Shown one piece after another: positions 23,374 through 32,457 of a stretch of DNA of 64,000 nucleotides. The position numbers and the translations under genes are program-made. Below the pieces are notes generated by a model that saw nothing but the letters and a program-made list of their open reading frames with translations, did not search any database and had not been told where the DNA came from. Each line of letters opens with the position of its first letter. Within the stretch, counting starts at the first letter, position 1. The DNA comes from Dysgonamonadaceae bacterium (lineage in GTDB: Bacteria; Bacteroidota; Bacteroidia; Bacteroidales; Azobacteroidaceae): NCBI GenBank assembly GCA_031253625.1, contig JAIRVZ010000044.1, positions 1-64,000 of the forward strand. The letters run 5' to 3'.

Positions 23374-24228
23374 ATGAAAGATAAGATATTCAAATTTCTG
23401 CTATTCTTCGCTGCTTGTTCGATATTACTTCTTACAGCAGGCGTTATCTATACGCTGGTCGGACAGGCACTCGGAACTTTCCAATATTTCGGATTCTTCG
23501 GATTTATCACTTCTTCCGAATGGGATCCGAGAGCGGGACAAGAAAATTATGGGGCGTTGGCATTTATCACAGGAACGGTAATAACTTCATTACTCGCGCT
23601 CCTTTTCTGTATTCCGTTCTCATTTCCGGTAGCATTGTTCACCGGAGAATATTTCAGAGGAAAAAAAATTGCCTCGATGGTCGGTTCTGTAGTTAATTTA
23701 TTGGCAGGAATACCTTCTATTGTTTATGGGTTGTGGGGATTTTATACCCTGCGACCTTTAATAGTTTCTTTGGGATTAAGCGACCAAGGTTTCGGAATTC
23801 TTACGGCATCGTTGGTGTTGGCTATCATGATTATTCCTTACGCCTCTTCCCTCAGTTCGGAATTTCTTTCGATGGTTCCCAATGATTTGAAAGAAGGAGC
23901 TTACAGTTTGGGAGCAACCCGTCTGGAGGTAATATCAACGGTCAGCTTTCCGGTAGCAAGTTCCGGAATTTTATCGGCATACATATTGGCTTTAGGACGC
24001 GCTTTAGGTGAAACAATGGCTGTTACAATGCTTATCGGTAACACGAATAACATTCCGAGGTCGCTGACTGATACGGGAAATACAATGGCAAGTATCATTG
24101 CCAATCAATTCGGAGAAGCCGGCGGATTAAAATTGAGTTCATTGATTGCTATAGGATTGCTATTGTTTTTGATTACGGCAATTATCAATTCAATCGCGAA
24201 GTTAACAATGAAGAGAATTAACCCCTAA
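23374..24228 (+). CDS. pstC: Phosphate ABC transporter permease
   Basis: 284 residues with about six membrane helices. Permease (EAA-type) loop ELSMVPNDLKEGAYSLGAT at about 168-186, then ALGETMAVTMLIGN. Forms the inner-membrane channel with PstA. The last three residues INP and the TAA stop are encoded by the left arm of dispersed repeat A2 (AATTAACCCCTAA), so the native C-terminus has been replaced or trimmed by the insertion. Confidence 0.95.
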   Translation: MKDKIFKFLLFFAACSILLLTAGVIYTLVGQALGTFQYFGFFGFITSSEWDPRAGQENYGALAFITGTVITSLLALLFCIPFSFPVALFTGEYFRGKKIASMVGSVVNLLAGIPSIVYGLWGFYTLRPLIVSLGLSDQGFGILTASLVLAIMIIPYASSLSSEFLSMVPNDLKEGAYSLGATRLEVISTVSFPVASSGILSAYILALGRALGETMAVTMLIGNTNNIPRSLTDTGNTMASIIANQFGEAGGLKLSSLIAIGLLLFLITAIINSIAKLTMKRINP

Positions 24229-24308
24229 ATCCCCTAAAGGGGACTTAAATATGCAAAAAGAGCAAACAATGATAAACTCGCAAGCCCCCTTTAGGGGGTT
24301 GGGGGGTA
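24217..24308. repeat. Dispersed repeat family A, copy A2
   Basis: Left arm 24217-24246 (ATTAACCCCTAAATCCCC then TAAAGGGGACTT) and inverted right arm 24282-24308 (AAGCCCCCTTTAGGGGG, TTGGGGGGTA). The pair of arms flanks about 35 bases. The left arm carries the pstC stop codon and the right arm is translated near the start of pstA. Confidence 0.85.
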
Positions 24309-25153
24309 GAAAAATAAAAAACAACATCTTTTTCTACACAGTATGTATCTTATCGGGCATTACCATGCTACCCTTGTTTTTTATTCTTTACGAGTTGTTA
24401 AAGAAAGGATACAAGCAATTCAACCTCAGTTTATTTACCGAAGTTGCTCCAACATCAATGGATGCCATGCTGGCTAAAATGAGCGGAAGCGATATTCCGG
24501 GAGGTGTTTTGAATGGTATCACAGGTGGCTTATTAATGATAGGATTAGCTATTTTAATCGCAATTCCTGTCGGCATTTTTGTAGGCATTTATTTGTCCGA
24601 ACATGCCGAATCTGCTTTTGCCGGAATTGTAAGGTATTTAACGGATTTAATTCAGGGAACTCCTTCGATTGTAATCGGTATTATTGCTTATGCTTGGATA
24701 GTAAAGCCGCTGCACAGTTATTCTGCGTTGGCAGGTAGCGTTGCATTGGCGATTATGATGTTGCCTTTGGTCATCCGTTCAACCGAAGAAACTTTGAAAT
24801 TACTGCCGGTTTCGCTCAAAGAAGCAGGATTGGCATTAGGAGCATCGTATACCAATGTTATTTTTAAAGTGATGTTACCTTCGGCTTTCGGAGGTTTATT
24901 TACAGGAATCTTACTGGCAGTATCGCGCGTGATGGGAGAAACGGCTCCGCTGATGCTCACTGCTTTGGGTGCATCTGCAATAAACTGGAACATCCACCGC
25001 CCCACAAGTGCTATTCCGTTACTTATATGGGAGTTTTACAACGACCCGAATTTGATAGATATGATTTGGTCATCATCATTATTATTATTACTTTTGATTT
25101 TGACTTTGAACTTAATCGCTAAACAAGTAGCAAATAAATGGAGAATACAATAA
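24251..25153 (+). CDS. pstA: Phosphate ABC transporter permease
   Basis: 300 residues, about six membrane helices. Permease loop [14 protein letters not shown] near 188-201 and [16 protein letters not shown]. Pairs with PstC. The first 20 or so residues ([10 protein letters not shown], then [14 protein letters not shown]) are unusual: QAPFRGLGG is the translation of the right arm of repeat A2. A start at the in-frame ATG at 24269 is possible, but any start before the first helix includes repeat-derived residues. Overlaps pstB by 16 bases. Confidence 0.94.
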   Translation: MQKEQTMINSQAPFRGLGGRKIKNNIFFYTVCILSGITMLPLFFILYELLKKGYKQFNLSLFTEVAPTSMDAMLAKMSGSDIPGGVLNGITGGLLMIGLAILIAIPVGIFVGIYLSEHAESAFAGIVRYLTDLIQGTPSIVIGIIAYAWIVKPLHSYSALAGSVALAIMMLPLVIRSTEETLKLLPVSLKEAGLALGASYTNVIFKVMLPSAFGGLFTGILLAVSRVMGETAPLMLTALGASAINWNIHRPTSAIPLLIWEFYNDPNLIDMIWSSSLLLLLLILTLNLIAKQVANKWRIQ

Positions 25154-25914
25154 CAAACGAATATTTGCTTGAACTGAAAAATGTCTGCGTTTCGTATACA
25201 CCCGGAAAAAATGCGGTGAATAATGTAAGTGCAGGAATCAAAGAAAATACGATAACAGCTATTATGGGGCCTTCCGGTTGTGGGAAAAGTACCTTGTTGC
25301 GGGCAATCAACCGGATGCACGAACTTTATCCGCACATCAAAACCACAGGAGAAATCTTGTTGAAAGGAAAAAATGTGCTGGGAATGAATCCCATGGAAGT
25401 ACGTCGTCGTGCCGGAATGGTTTTTCAGCGACCGAATCCATTTCCAACCATGAGTATATATGATAATGTGTTGGCCGGATATGCTTTGAACGGTATTCGT
25501 TTGAAAAAAGACGAAAAAGACGAGATTGTTGAAACAAGTCTGAAAAATGTGGCACTTTGGAATGAGGTCAAAGATACCATGACGAAAAAAGGTTCTTTCC
25601 TTTCCGGTGGACAACAGCAACGGCTTTGTGTGGCTCGCGCCCTCGCTCTTAAACCGGAATTGTTACTTATGGATGAGCCGACTTCGGCATTAGACCCAAT
25701 TTCGACCAATCACATTGAAGAATTGTTATTGGAGTTGAAAGAACAATATACTATCGTAATCGTAACACATAATATGTCGCAAGCAGCGCGTATTTCCGAT
25801 TATTCCATGTTTATGTATTTGGGAGATTTGGTAGAATACGATACAACAACGCAAATGTTTACTAAACCCAAAAATAAACAGACAGAAGAATATCTAACAG
25901 GAGTGTTTGGGTAA
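25138..25914 (+). CDS. pstB: Phosphate ABC transporter ATP-binding protein
   Basis: 258 residues. Walker [10 protein letters not shown]-loop (VFQRPNPFP), ABC signature [15 protein letters not shown], Walker [14 protein letters not shown] and switch His in VTHNM. Hydrolyses ATP to drive phosphate uptake through PstCA. Start overlaps the pstA end by 16 bases in another frame, typical of coupled translation. phoU follows after 18 bases. Confidence 0.98.
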   Translation: MENTITNEYLLELKNVCVSYTPGKNAVNNVSAGIKENTITAIMGPSGCGKSTLLRAINRMHELYPHIKTTGEILLKGKNVLGMNPMEVRRRAGMVFQRPNPFPTMSIYDNVLAGYALNGIRLKKDEKDEIVETSLKNVALWNEVKDTMTKKGSFLSGGQQQRLCVARALALKPELLLMDEPTSALDPISTNHIEELLLELKEQYTIVIVTHNMSQAARISDYSMFMYLGDLVEYDTTTQMFTKPKNKQTEEYLTGVFG

Positions 25915-25932
25915 TAAATCTAAAATAAATTT

Positions 25933-26607
25933 ATGGATACAATTAAATCAAAATATCTCGACAGATTACTCGCTGATTTCGAGTTGCTCTCAGAAATCAT
26001 ATTAAAAGAGTTGAGCATTATCCGCACATTATTTGAAAAAGGCAAAGACTTGGCTTTGTGCGAAGAAATCGAACGTTCCGAAAAAATAATCGATAGCTTA
26101 GATGTGAAAATACGGGAAAGTGTTATCAATGCCATACTCTTGTTTAATCCCAAAGCAACAGATTTAAGGAAAATTATTTCCTATCACGATATGACTATCT
26201 ATTTAGAACGTATCGGTGATTTAATTATGAATATTTCTATATTTGTCAAAGAAAATGAATGGGAGTCGGATTTGTATACCGAACTTAAAGCAATACTTGC
26301 TAAGATGCTGAAACATACCGAAAAAATGGTAAGTAATGCTGTATATGCTTTTTCTTGTGAAGATAATTCAAGGGCCTACCTGACTATCGATACAGACGAT
26401 AAAGTAGATAATTTACTCAAAGATATAACCTTGAAACTACAACAGTCTTTTGCAGGTAGAGTGCTGACTGAAAGCGAATTGAAAATATTGATGAGTATTA
26501 ATACTATTTCTCACAACATCGAACGCATCGGTGACCATGCTACTAACTTAGCCGAATCAGCTATATATTTGATGGAAGGGAAAGACATCAGGCACGGTAA
26601 TAAGTGA
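25933..26607 (+). CDS. phoU: PhoU, negative regulator of phosphate signalling
   Basis: 224 residues, helical, with two PhoU repeats (about 8-100 and 112-210; motifs RKIISYHDMTIYLERIGDLI and INTISHNIERIGDHATNLAE). In other bacteria PhoU links the Pst transporter to the PhoR kinase and prevents signalling when phosphate is plentiful. Its position between pstB and phoB-phoR fits that role. Cytosolic. Confidence 0.95.
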   Translation: MDTIKSKYLDRLLADFELLSEIILKELSIIRTLFEKGKDLALCEEIERSEKIIDSLDVKIRESVINAILLFNPKATDLRKIISYHDMTIYLERIGDLIMNISIFVKENEWESDLYTELKAILAKMLKHTEKMVSNAVYAFSCEDNSRAYLTIDTDDKVDNLLKDITLKLQQSFAGRVLTESELKILMSINTISHNIERIGDHATNLAESAIYLMEGKDIRHGNK

Positions 26608-26645
26608 AAAGTTGAAAATTGAAAGTTGAAAATGAAAAATGAAGA
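26605..26645. repeat. Simple A/G-rich repeat at the phoB start
   Basis: GAAAAGTTGAAAATTGAAAG followed by TTGAAAATGAAAAATGAAGAG: tandem variants of (G)TTGAAAAT. It bridges the phoU stop and the first codons of phoB, and contributes residues such as MKNEE. Confidence 0.5.
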
Positions 26646-27324
26646 GTTAAAAAATAGGATTTTTGTAGTCGATGACGAGAAAGACATCTGCGAGATTCTT
26701 CAATTTAATCTTGAAAATGAAGGTTTTGTAGTCGATACTGCTTATTCTGCCGAAGAAGCACTTAACAAATTATCCGATGAGCATCAAATCATCCTGTTGG
26801 ATGTGATGATGGGCGGAATGTCGGGATTCCGAATGGCCGAAAAACTGAGGAAACAGGGAAATAAAATTCCTATCGTCTTTTTGACGGCTAAAGACACAGA
26901 AAATGATTTATTGACCGGTTTTTCTATCGGAGCCGACGATTATATATCCAAACCGTTTTCTATTAAAGAAGTGGTTGCTCGGGTTAAAGCTGTTCTGAAA
27001 CGGACAAACAAGTCGGATAATGCGAGTCAATCGGAAGATATTATCATCGATAAACTAAAAATAAGTCAGGGAACCAAACAGGTCGAATTAGATGACAAAC
27101 AGGTATTGCTCACTAAAAAAGAGTTTGAAATTCTGCTTTTGTTAGTCAAAAATCCGGCCAGAGTCTTTACCCGCGAAGAAATTCTCGATAGGGTGTGGAA
27201 AGACGAAGGGTATGTATTAGACCGCACGGTTGATGTACATATTACTCGGTTAAGGAAAAAATTTGGAAATTACAGCCATTATATCATAAACCGTTCAGGA
27301 TACGGATATTGTTTCACTGCGTGA
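26632..27324 (+). CDS. Response regulator, PhoB-like (OmpR/PhoB family)
   Basis: 230 residues from the ATG at 26632; a TTG two codons upstream is less likely. Receiver domain 10-125 with acidic pocket VVDDEKD, phosphoacceptor Asp57 (LLDVMM), Thr in FLTAK and Lys in YISKPF; winged-helix DNA-binding domain about 135-228 (LLTKKEFEILLLLVKNPARV, DRTVDVHITRLRKK). Next to a PhoR-type kinase and after phoU, so likely the phosphate regulator, although the family alone does not prove it. Confidence 0.88.
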   Translation: MKNEELKNRIFVVDDEKDICEILQFNLENEGFVVDTAYSAEEALNKLSDEHQIILLDVMMGGMSGFRMAEKLRKQGNKIPIVFLTAKDTENDLLTGFSIGADDYISKPFSIKEVVARVKAVLKRTNKSDNASQSEDIIIDKLKISQGTKQVELDDKQVLLTKKEFEILLLLVKNPARVFTREEILDRVWKDEGYVLDRTVDVHITRLRKKFGNYSHYIINRSGYGYCFTA

Positions 27325-27337
27325 ACTTTTATAAATT

Positions 27338-29074
27338 ATGAAACTGAATTACAGACAACGACTTTTTCTCTATTTTTTTATTGTATTTTCTTTATTTACA
27401 ATAGGTGTTATCATTTTTGAACAAGAGAGGGAAAAAAACTACAAAACGGAAATCTTGGAATCCGAACAAAGTATTTTCGTCAATTTTGTCCATAATTACA
27501 TAGTGCAAAATCAGATTTCGCTTGATAGCATAGAACGGGTAAATAACATATTGTCTTTATTGCCTGAAAATCTACGTGTTACAATTATAAAAGAAGATGG
27601 AAGCGTTGTTTTTGATAATAATTTGGATACTTTAAAAGGAGTAGCCAACCATCTCGACCGTCCTGAAATACAGATTGCCAAACTAAGACCTTTTGGTACG
27701 AATATCAGAAAATCGGCATCGGTGAACAAAGAATTCATGTATCTTGCCAAACATTATGATGGTTATTTTATCCGGGTGGCCATTCCTTATGACATCGTGA
27801 TTAAGAAATTCTTCAAGACCGATAATATTTTCCTCTATTTTATCTTGTTTCTATTTTTTGCATCTATGATTGCAATGATTTATTTGTCGGGGCGTTTTAG
27901 TAAGTCCATCTCTAAATTGAGAGATTTTGCATCGGCCGCACAAGCCGGAAATCCTGACCTAAAAAACATTACTTTTCCGGAAGATGAACTGGGAGAAATC
28001 GGAGAAAAAATCGTTGACGTTTATGAACAAGTGCAAGAAAACAAAAAGAAAATTTCTTTGGAAAGAGAAAAAATGCTTCAGCACTTCAATTCACTTCAGG
28101 AAGGAGTGAGTTTCTTTACCCCCAAACGAAATAAAATATACGCCAATTCTCATTTTATACAATACCTGAATTTCCTGACCGAAAAACCCTCGTTGAACGT
28201 AAACAAGATTTTTGAAGAACCTGTTTTCAAAGATTTGCAAGATTTCTTAGATGAGTCGCAAGATAAATCAACTGTCTTTACAACACAAAAAAGCAGAGAC
28301 GGAAAGCATTTCAACATTACGGTGGTACGCTTTGAAGATAGTAGTTTTGAAATTGCTATTACTAATGTGACAAAAATGGAGAAAACCCGTTTGATGAAAC
28401 AGGAAATGACGAATAACATCGCCCACGAACTAAAAACACCTGTTACAAGTATCAGAGGGTATCTCGAAACCTTGATAAAACAATCGGAAATCGACTCGGA
28501 AAGAAGACAGTTTTTCTTAGAACGGGCTTATTCTCAAATCGTTAGACTATCAGAACTAATACAAGATATTTCTTTTGTTACCCGAATGGAAGAAGCTTCG
28601 GATTTATTCGAAATTGAGAATGTGCAAATTCAACCCTTGTTGAAAGAATTAAAGAAAGATTTATCGGATAAATTTGTCGAAAACAAAATTAATTTCGACA
28701 TCAAGGTCGAAAACAATGTAGCCATTGAAGGCAATCGCATTTTACTTTATTCCATTTTCCGCAATCTGACAGATAATTCCATTACTTATGGAGGCAATAA
28801 TCTCGATATACAGATTACGAATTACATGGAAGATGATAATTATTACTACTTTTCATACTACGACAGTGGAAAAGGAATTGATGAGAAACATCTTGCCCGT
28901 ATTTTTGAGCGTTTCTACCGTGTAAGCGAAGGGCGCACGCGCGACACAGGCGGTTCCGGTTTAGGACTGTCTATCGTTAAAAATGCTGTTTTATTCCACA
29001 AAGGCGAAATTGTTGCAAAAAATCGCTCGGAAGGCGGCTTGGAATTTCTTTTCACATTGAAGAAAAAACGGTAA
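27338..29074 (+). CDS. Sensor histidine kinase, PhoR-like
   Basis: 578 residues. Membrane helices about 9-28 and 163-186 flank a periplasmic domain. Then a HAMP-like linker, a PAS-like region (about 245-340), HisKA with phospho-acceptor His363 (NNIAHELKTPVTSI) and an HATPase domain (DNSITYGG, DSGKGIDEKHL, FERFYR, TGGSGLGLSIVK). Thirteen bases after the response regulator. It should phosphorylate that regulator when the Pst complex is idle. Last gene of the phosphate block. Confidence 0.9.
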   Translation: MKLNYRQRLFLYFFIVFSLFTIGVIIFEQEREKNYKTEILESEQSIFVNFVHNYIVQNQISLDSIERVNNILSLLPENLRVTIIKEDGSVVFDNNLDTLKGVANHLDRPEIQIAKLRPFGTNIRKSASVNKEFMYLAKHYDGYFIRVAIPYDIVIKKFFKTDNIFLYFILFLFFASMIAMIYLSGRFSKSISKLRDFASAAQAGNPDLKNITFPEDELGEIGEKIVDVYEQVQENKKKISLEREKMLQHFNSLQEGVSFFTPKRNKIYANSHFIQYLNFLTEKPSLNVNKIFEEPVFKDLQDFLDESQDKSTVFTTQKSRDGKHFNITVVRFEDSSFEIAITNVTKMEKTRLMKQEMTNNIAHELKTPVTSIRGYLETLIKQSEIDSERRQFFLERAYSQIVRLSELIQDISFVTRMEEASDLFEIENVQIQPLLKELKKDLSDKFVENKINFDIKVENNVAIEGNRILLYSIFRNLTDNSITYGGNNLDIQITNYMEDDNYYYFSYYDSGKGIDEKHLARIFERFYRVSEGRTRDTGGSGLGLSIVKNAVLFHKGEIVAKNRSEGGLEFLFTLKKKR

Positions 29075-29170
29075 AAATATTTTTTACATGGAAACACAGA
29101 GGCACAGAATATCCATTCCAATTCCTTTCTCTTATTCCTTTATTTTTTCATTTGCAGTAATATTAACCTA

Positions 29171-29205
29171 AAATCACCAACTTCTGATATTTTATCTATC
29201 TTTGC
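29171..29205 (+). promoter_or_regulatory. Promoter, copy 1 of a duplicated segment
   Basis: 35 bases including CTTCTGATATTTTATCTATC and the -7 box TATCTTTG (29197-29204). 31 of 35 bases are identical to 29821-29855. It drives the unknown gene at 29232. Confidence 0.75.
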
Positions 29206-29231
29206 GCGAATTTAAAGTTTCAACAACCAAA

Positions 29232-29699
29232 ATGAAAATAACCGAAGACAACAATAATGTCTACATCGAAAGCTACGTCATTCCAAAAGGAATGGAAAAA
29301 GAGGATTTAAAAGCACGAGAAAATGTGATTTGGGCGATGTACAGTCGTTGGTCTGCCGAAAACCCCGAAAAGAAATGTTACAACAACAACTTGCAAAGTG
29401 ATATTTTTGTGGTGTTTAAAAGCATAACAGAAACTACAGAAAAAGCAGCTAGAAACTACAAATCAACAATGGCGTTTTATGCGTTAGATCTTGCACTGCA
29501 ATACGCCCGAAAAACAGGTCAGGATAAACCTCACTCTAAGCGGCAGGCAGAGTATGACAAAATTCTCATTATGATAGCAACCTCAGACTTATTTGAGCCG
29601 TATTTTAGCAGGATAAAACTAACCGTAGGTGTAAAAAAGAGTGGACGAAAAAATATGTACTGCATAACTGCAATAGAAGATAGTACAGACGAGAAATAA
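29232..29699 (+). CDS. Protein of unknown function
   Basis: 155 residues from the ATG at 29232 (MKITEDNNNVYIES); the earlier TTG at 29202 overlaps the -7 box. No signal peptide or membrane helix. Mixed alpha-beta, with a Lys-rich middle (YNNNLQSDIFVVFKSITETT, ARKTGQDKPHSKRQAEYDK). I do not recognise the family. It has its own promoter and a terminator with a long loop, and is flanked by a 35-bp near-identical direct repeat that carries the promoter, so it looks like an insertion or a promoter duplication before murF-alr. Confidence 0.65.
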   Translation: MKITEDNNNVYIESYVIPKGMEKEDLKARENVIWAMYSRWSAENPEKKCYNNNLQSDIFVVFKSITETTEKAARNYKSTMAFYALDLALQYARKTGQDKPHSKRQAEYDKILIMIATSDLFEPYFSRIKLTVGVKKSGRKNMYCITAIEDSTDEK

Positions 29700-29700
29700 A

Positions 29701-29756
29701 AAAAACAGTAAGGATTTACATCCGGCTCAACACCGCTTCACGACCTTACTGTTTTT
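29701..29756 (+). terminator. Long-loop terminator
   Basis: Perfect 13-bp stem AAAAACAGTAAGG / CCTTACTGTTTTT around a 30-base loop, directly after the stop codon, ending in a T run. Confidence 0.7.
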
Positions 29757-29820
29757 ATCTCATTGAGATTTTATACTACAAAGATACTACATTTCTCCAA
29801 ACCAACAAAAAGATTTTCTA

Positions 29821-29855
29821 AAAACATCAATTTCTGATATTTTATTTATCTTTGC
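29821..29855 (+). promoter_or_regulatory. Promoter, copy 2 of the duplicated segment
   Basis: Near copy of 29171-29205, exactly 650 bases further on, with TATCTTTG at 29847-29854. It serves murF-alr. Confidence 0.75.
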
Positions 29856-29928
29856 CTCTCTAACATAATATGCCTATGATTAGATGCGCAAAACAGCGTA
29901 CAAAACAAACATAAAACTGTTAGCAATA

Positions 29929-32454
29929 ATGAAATATACCGTCAATCAAATATCCAAAATAATTTCTGCCAAAGGAATTATCCGTAATCATTCGACTATC
30001 AATTATTTGCTGACCGACAGCCGTTCGCTTTCACATCCTGAAGAGACATTGTTTTTTGCTCTGCAAACGATATTAAACGACGGACATAAATATATTCCTA
30101 ATTTATACAGAGCCGGAGTACGAAACTTTATTATTCAACACTACATTCCGGAACTGGAAAAACTGACCGAAGCCAATTTTTTATTGGTCGACAATTCATT
30201 AACTGCATTGCAGCAATTAGCCGCTTTTCACAGGGCGCAGTTCGACATCCCAATTGTTGGAATCACAGGAAGTAACGGAAAAACCATCGTCAAAGAATGG
30301 CTTTATCAGTTACTAAACAACGATTTCAATATCGTGCGTTCTCCTCGGAGTTATAATTCACAAATCGGGGTTCCTCTCTCGGTTTGGCAATTAGATGGAA
30401 AAACCGAACTGGGTATTTTTGAGGCGGGAATTTCTCAGGTTTCCGAGATGCAGCAATTAGAAAATATCATCAAGCCAACGATTGGTATTCTTACCAATAT
30501 TGGTGATGCTCATCAGGAAAATTTCACTTCTCTGAAAGAAAAATGTTTGCAGAAACTGGAATTATTCCAAAACAGCCAATTACTTATTTATGATGCTGAT
30601 AACGAAATTATTGAAGATGCTATAAATACATCAGATTATTCTTTTGAAAAATTCGGTTGGTCGCAAAAAAATCCGAATGCACCGTTATTTATCAAACAGA
30701 TTAAGAAAGAAAAAGATTATACTTCGATTGATTTTGTATTTGATGAAAAAGAAAATAGTATAACAATTCCTTTTGATGATGATGCTTCAATTGAGAATGC
30801 GATTCATTGCTTGGCCATTGTTTTATGCTTAACACTTGGCGTGGTTTCTGATGTTGCTGCGCTTTCGTTCGGCGTAGTCTCTGACTACGTCGCAGCTAAA
30901 AGCAAGTCTCCAGACTTGCAAATATTTAGAAATCTCGAGCCTGTCGCCATGCGCTTGGATGTAAAAAAAGGCATCAACCACTGCATCCTCATTAACGACA
31001 CCTACAACTCTGATATTAATTCGCTACATATTGCACTGGATTTCATGCTCCGTCGCTCGGTAGATAACAAAATGAAATCCGTACTGATTTTATCGGATAT
31101 TTTGCAATCAGGTGTTCCTAATGATATTTTTTATGCAAAAGTTGCCGAATTAATCAAGAAAAAACAAATACAACATATCATCGGTATCGGAAATAATTTG
31201 TCTAAACAAGCCGACAAATTCGATGTGGAGAAAGAATTTTATTCCACTACAGAATCATTTTTGCAATCGGGAAAAATTCGTCAATTTGACAACTCGATTA
31301 TCCTTATCAAAGGTTCAAGAAGTTTTGCCTTCGAAAAAATAACGGAACAATTGGAAGAAAAAATCCACGAAACCATGCTCGAAGTCGACTTGGATGCCAT
31401 CATTCATAACTTTAAATATTTCCGTTCGAAATTAAAATCCGAAACGAAAATTATTTGCATGGTCAAGGCTTTCGGGTATGGTGTAGGCTCTTACGAATTA
31501 GCTAAAACGCTGCAAGACCAAGGTTGCGACTATTTAGCGGTTGCTGTTGCCGATGAAGGAGACGAACTGCGCAAAGAAGGAATTTCCATGCCTATAATGG
31601 TGATGAATCCGGAAACAAACAGTTTCAACACATTGTTCGACAATCATTTAGAACCTGAAATATATAGCTTCAGGATATTAAAAACCATGTTGAAGGAGGC
31701 CGAAAAACGTGGAATCACTCAATATCCTGTTCATATCAAGTTAGATACAGGTATGCATCGTTTGGGTTTTGAAAAGAATGATATGCAAGAATTGATTCAG
31801 ATATTAAACAATCAATCCTGTTTGAAAGTCCGTTCCGCATTTTCTCATTTGGCAGGTAGCGATTCTTTGTTGCACGATGAATACACCATGCAGCAGTTTG
31901 CTCTGTTCAATTCTCTTGCTGCCGAGTTGGAAGTCGCTCTTTCCTACCCGATTATGAAACACGCGCTTAATTCGGCCGGCATCGAACGTTTCTCTCAATT
32001 TCAATCCGACATGGTTAGGCTGGGAATTGGGTTGTACGGTATTTCGGCTGTCGACAAGCATGCGTTGCAAAACGTAGCCACTTTGAAAACAATAATCTTG
32101 CAAATCAAAGACAGAAAAAAAGATGAAACCATCGGCTACGGCCGGAACGGCATTTTATCTCGCGACTCCCGCATTGCCTGCCTTCCCATAGGCTATGCCG
32201 ACGGATTAGACAGAAAATTAAGCAACAAAGGTTCTGTTTTTATCGACGGAAAACGTTGTCCGATTATCGGGAATATCTGCATGGATTTATGTATGGTAGA
32301 TGTAACCGATACCAATGCTCAAGAAGGCGATACGGCAATTATTTTCGGGAAAGAAATTACGATAGAAGAGGTTGCTAATCAGTTAGATACTATTCCATAC
32401 GAGATTCTTACATCTATTTCACCGAGAGTAAAACGAGTGTATTTCAAAGAATAA
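29929..32454 (+). CDS. Bifunctional MurF ligase / alanine racemase
   Basis: 841 residues from the ATG at 29929 (MKYTVNQISKII); a start at 29884 adds 15 residues. The MurF part (about 1-475) joins D-Ala-D-Ala to the UDP-muramoyl-tripeptide: TDSRSL, P-loop GITGSNGKT (about 111-119), LEPVAMRLDVKKG. The alanine racemase part starts near 483 (MLEVDLDAIIHN) with PLP Lys513 (MVKAFGYG), RLGIGLYG and IGYADGLDR. The fusion is usual in Bacteroidales. Unusual here: residues about 302-333 (LGVVSDVAALSFGVVSDYVA...) are the translation of palindromic repeats. It supplies both the substrate D-Ala and the ligase. Confidence 0.95.
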   Translation: MKYTVNQISKIISAKGIIRNHSTINYLLTDSRSLSHPEETLFFALQTILNDGHKYIPNLYRAGVRNFIIQHYIPELEKLTEANFLLVDNSLTALQQLAAFHRAQFDIPIVGITGSNGKTIVKEWLYQLLNNDFNIVRSPRSYNSQIGVPLSVWQLDGKTELGIFEAGISQVSEMQQLENIIKPTIGILTNIGDAHQENFTSLKEKCLQKLELFQNSQLLIYDADNEIIEDAINTSDYSFEKFGWSQKNPNAPLFIKQIKKEKDYTSIDFVFDEKENSITIPFDDDASIENAIHCLAIVLCLTLGVVSDVAALSFGVVSDYVAAKSKSPDLQIFRNLEPVAMRLDVKKGINHCILINDTYNSDINSLHIALDFMLRRSVDNKMKSVLILSDILQSGVPNDIFYAKVAELIKKKQIQHIIGIGNNLSKQADKFDVEKEFYSTTESFLQSGKIRQFDNSIILIKGSRSFAFEKITEQLEEKIHETMLEVDLDAIIHNFKYFRSKLKSETKIICMVKAFGYGVGSYELAKTLQDQGCDYLAVAVADEGDELRKEGISMPIMVMNPETNSFNTLFDNHLEPEIYSFRILKTMLKEAEKRGITQYPVHIKLDTGMHRLGFEKNDMQELIQILNNQSCLKVRSAFSHLAGSDSLLHDEYTMQQFALFNSLAAELEVALSYPIMKHALNSAGIERFSQFQSDMVRLGIGLYGISAVDKHALQNVATLKTIILQIKDRKKDETIGYGRNGILSRDSRIACLPIGYADGLDRKLSNKGSVFIDGKRCPIIGNICMDLCMVDVTDTNAQEGDTAIIFGKEITIEEVANQLDTIPYEILTSISPRVKRVYFKE
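30836..30920. repeat. Palindromic repeats inserted in frame in murF
   Basis: A degenerate unit (GGCGTGGTTTCTGATGTTGC, 30838-30857), a clean one (CGTAGTC-TCT-GACTACG, 30873-30889) and a perfect palindrome GCAAGTCTCCAGACTTGC (30902-30919). All are translated. Palindromes of this density are foreign to the surrounding coding sequence. Confidence 0.75.
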
Positions 32455-32457
32455 AAA

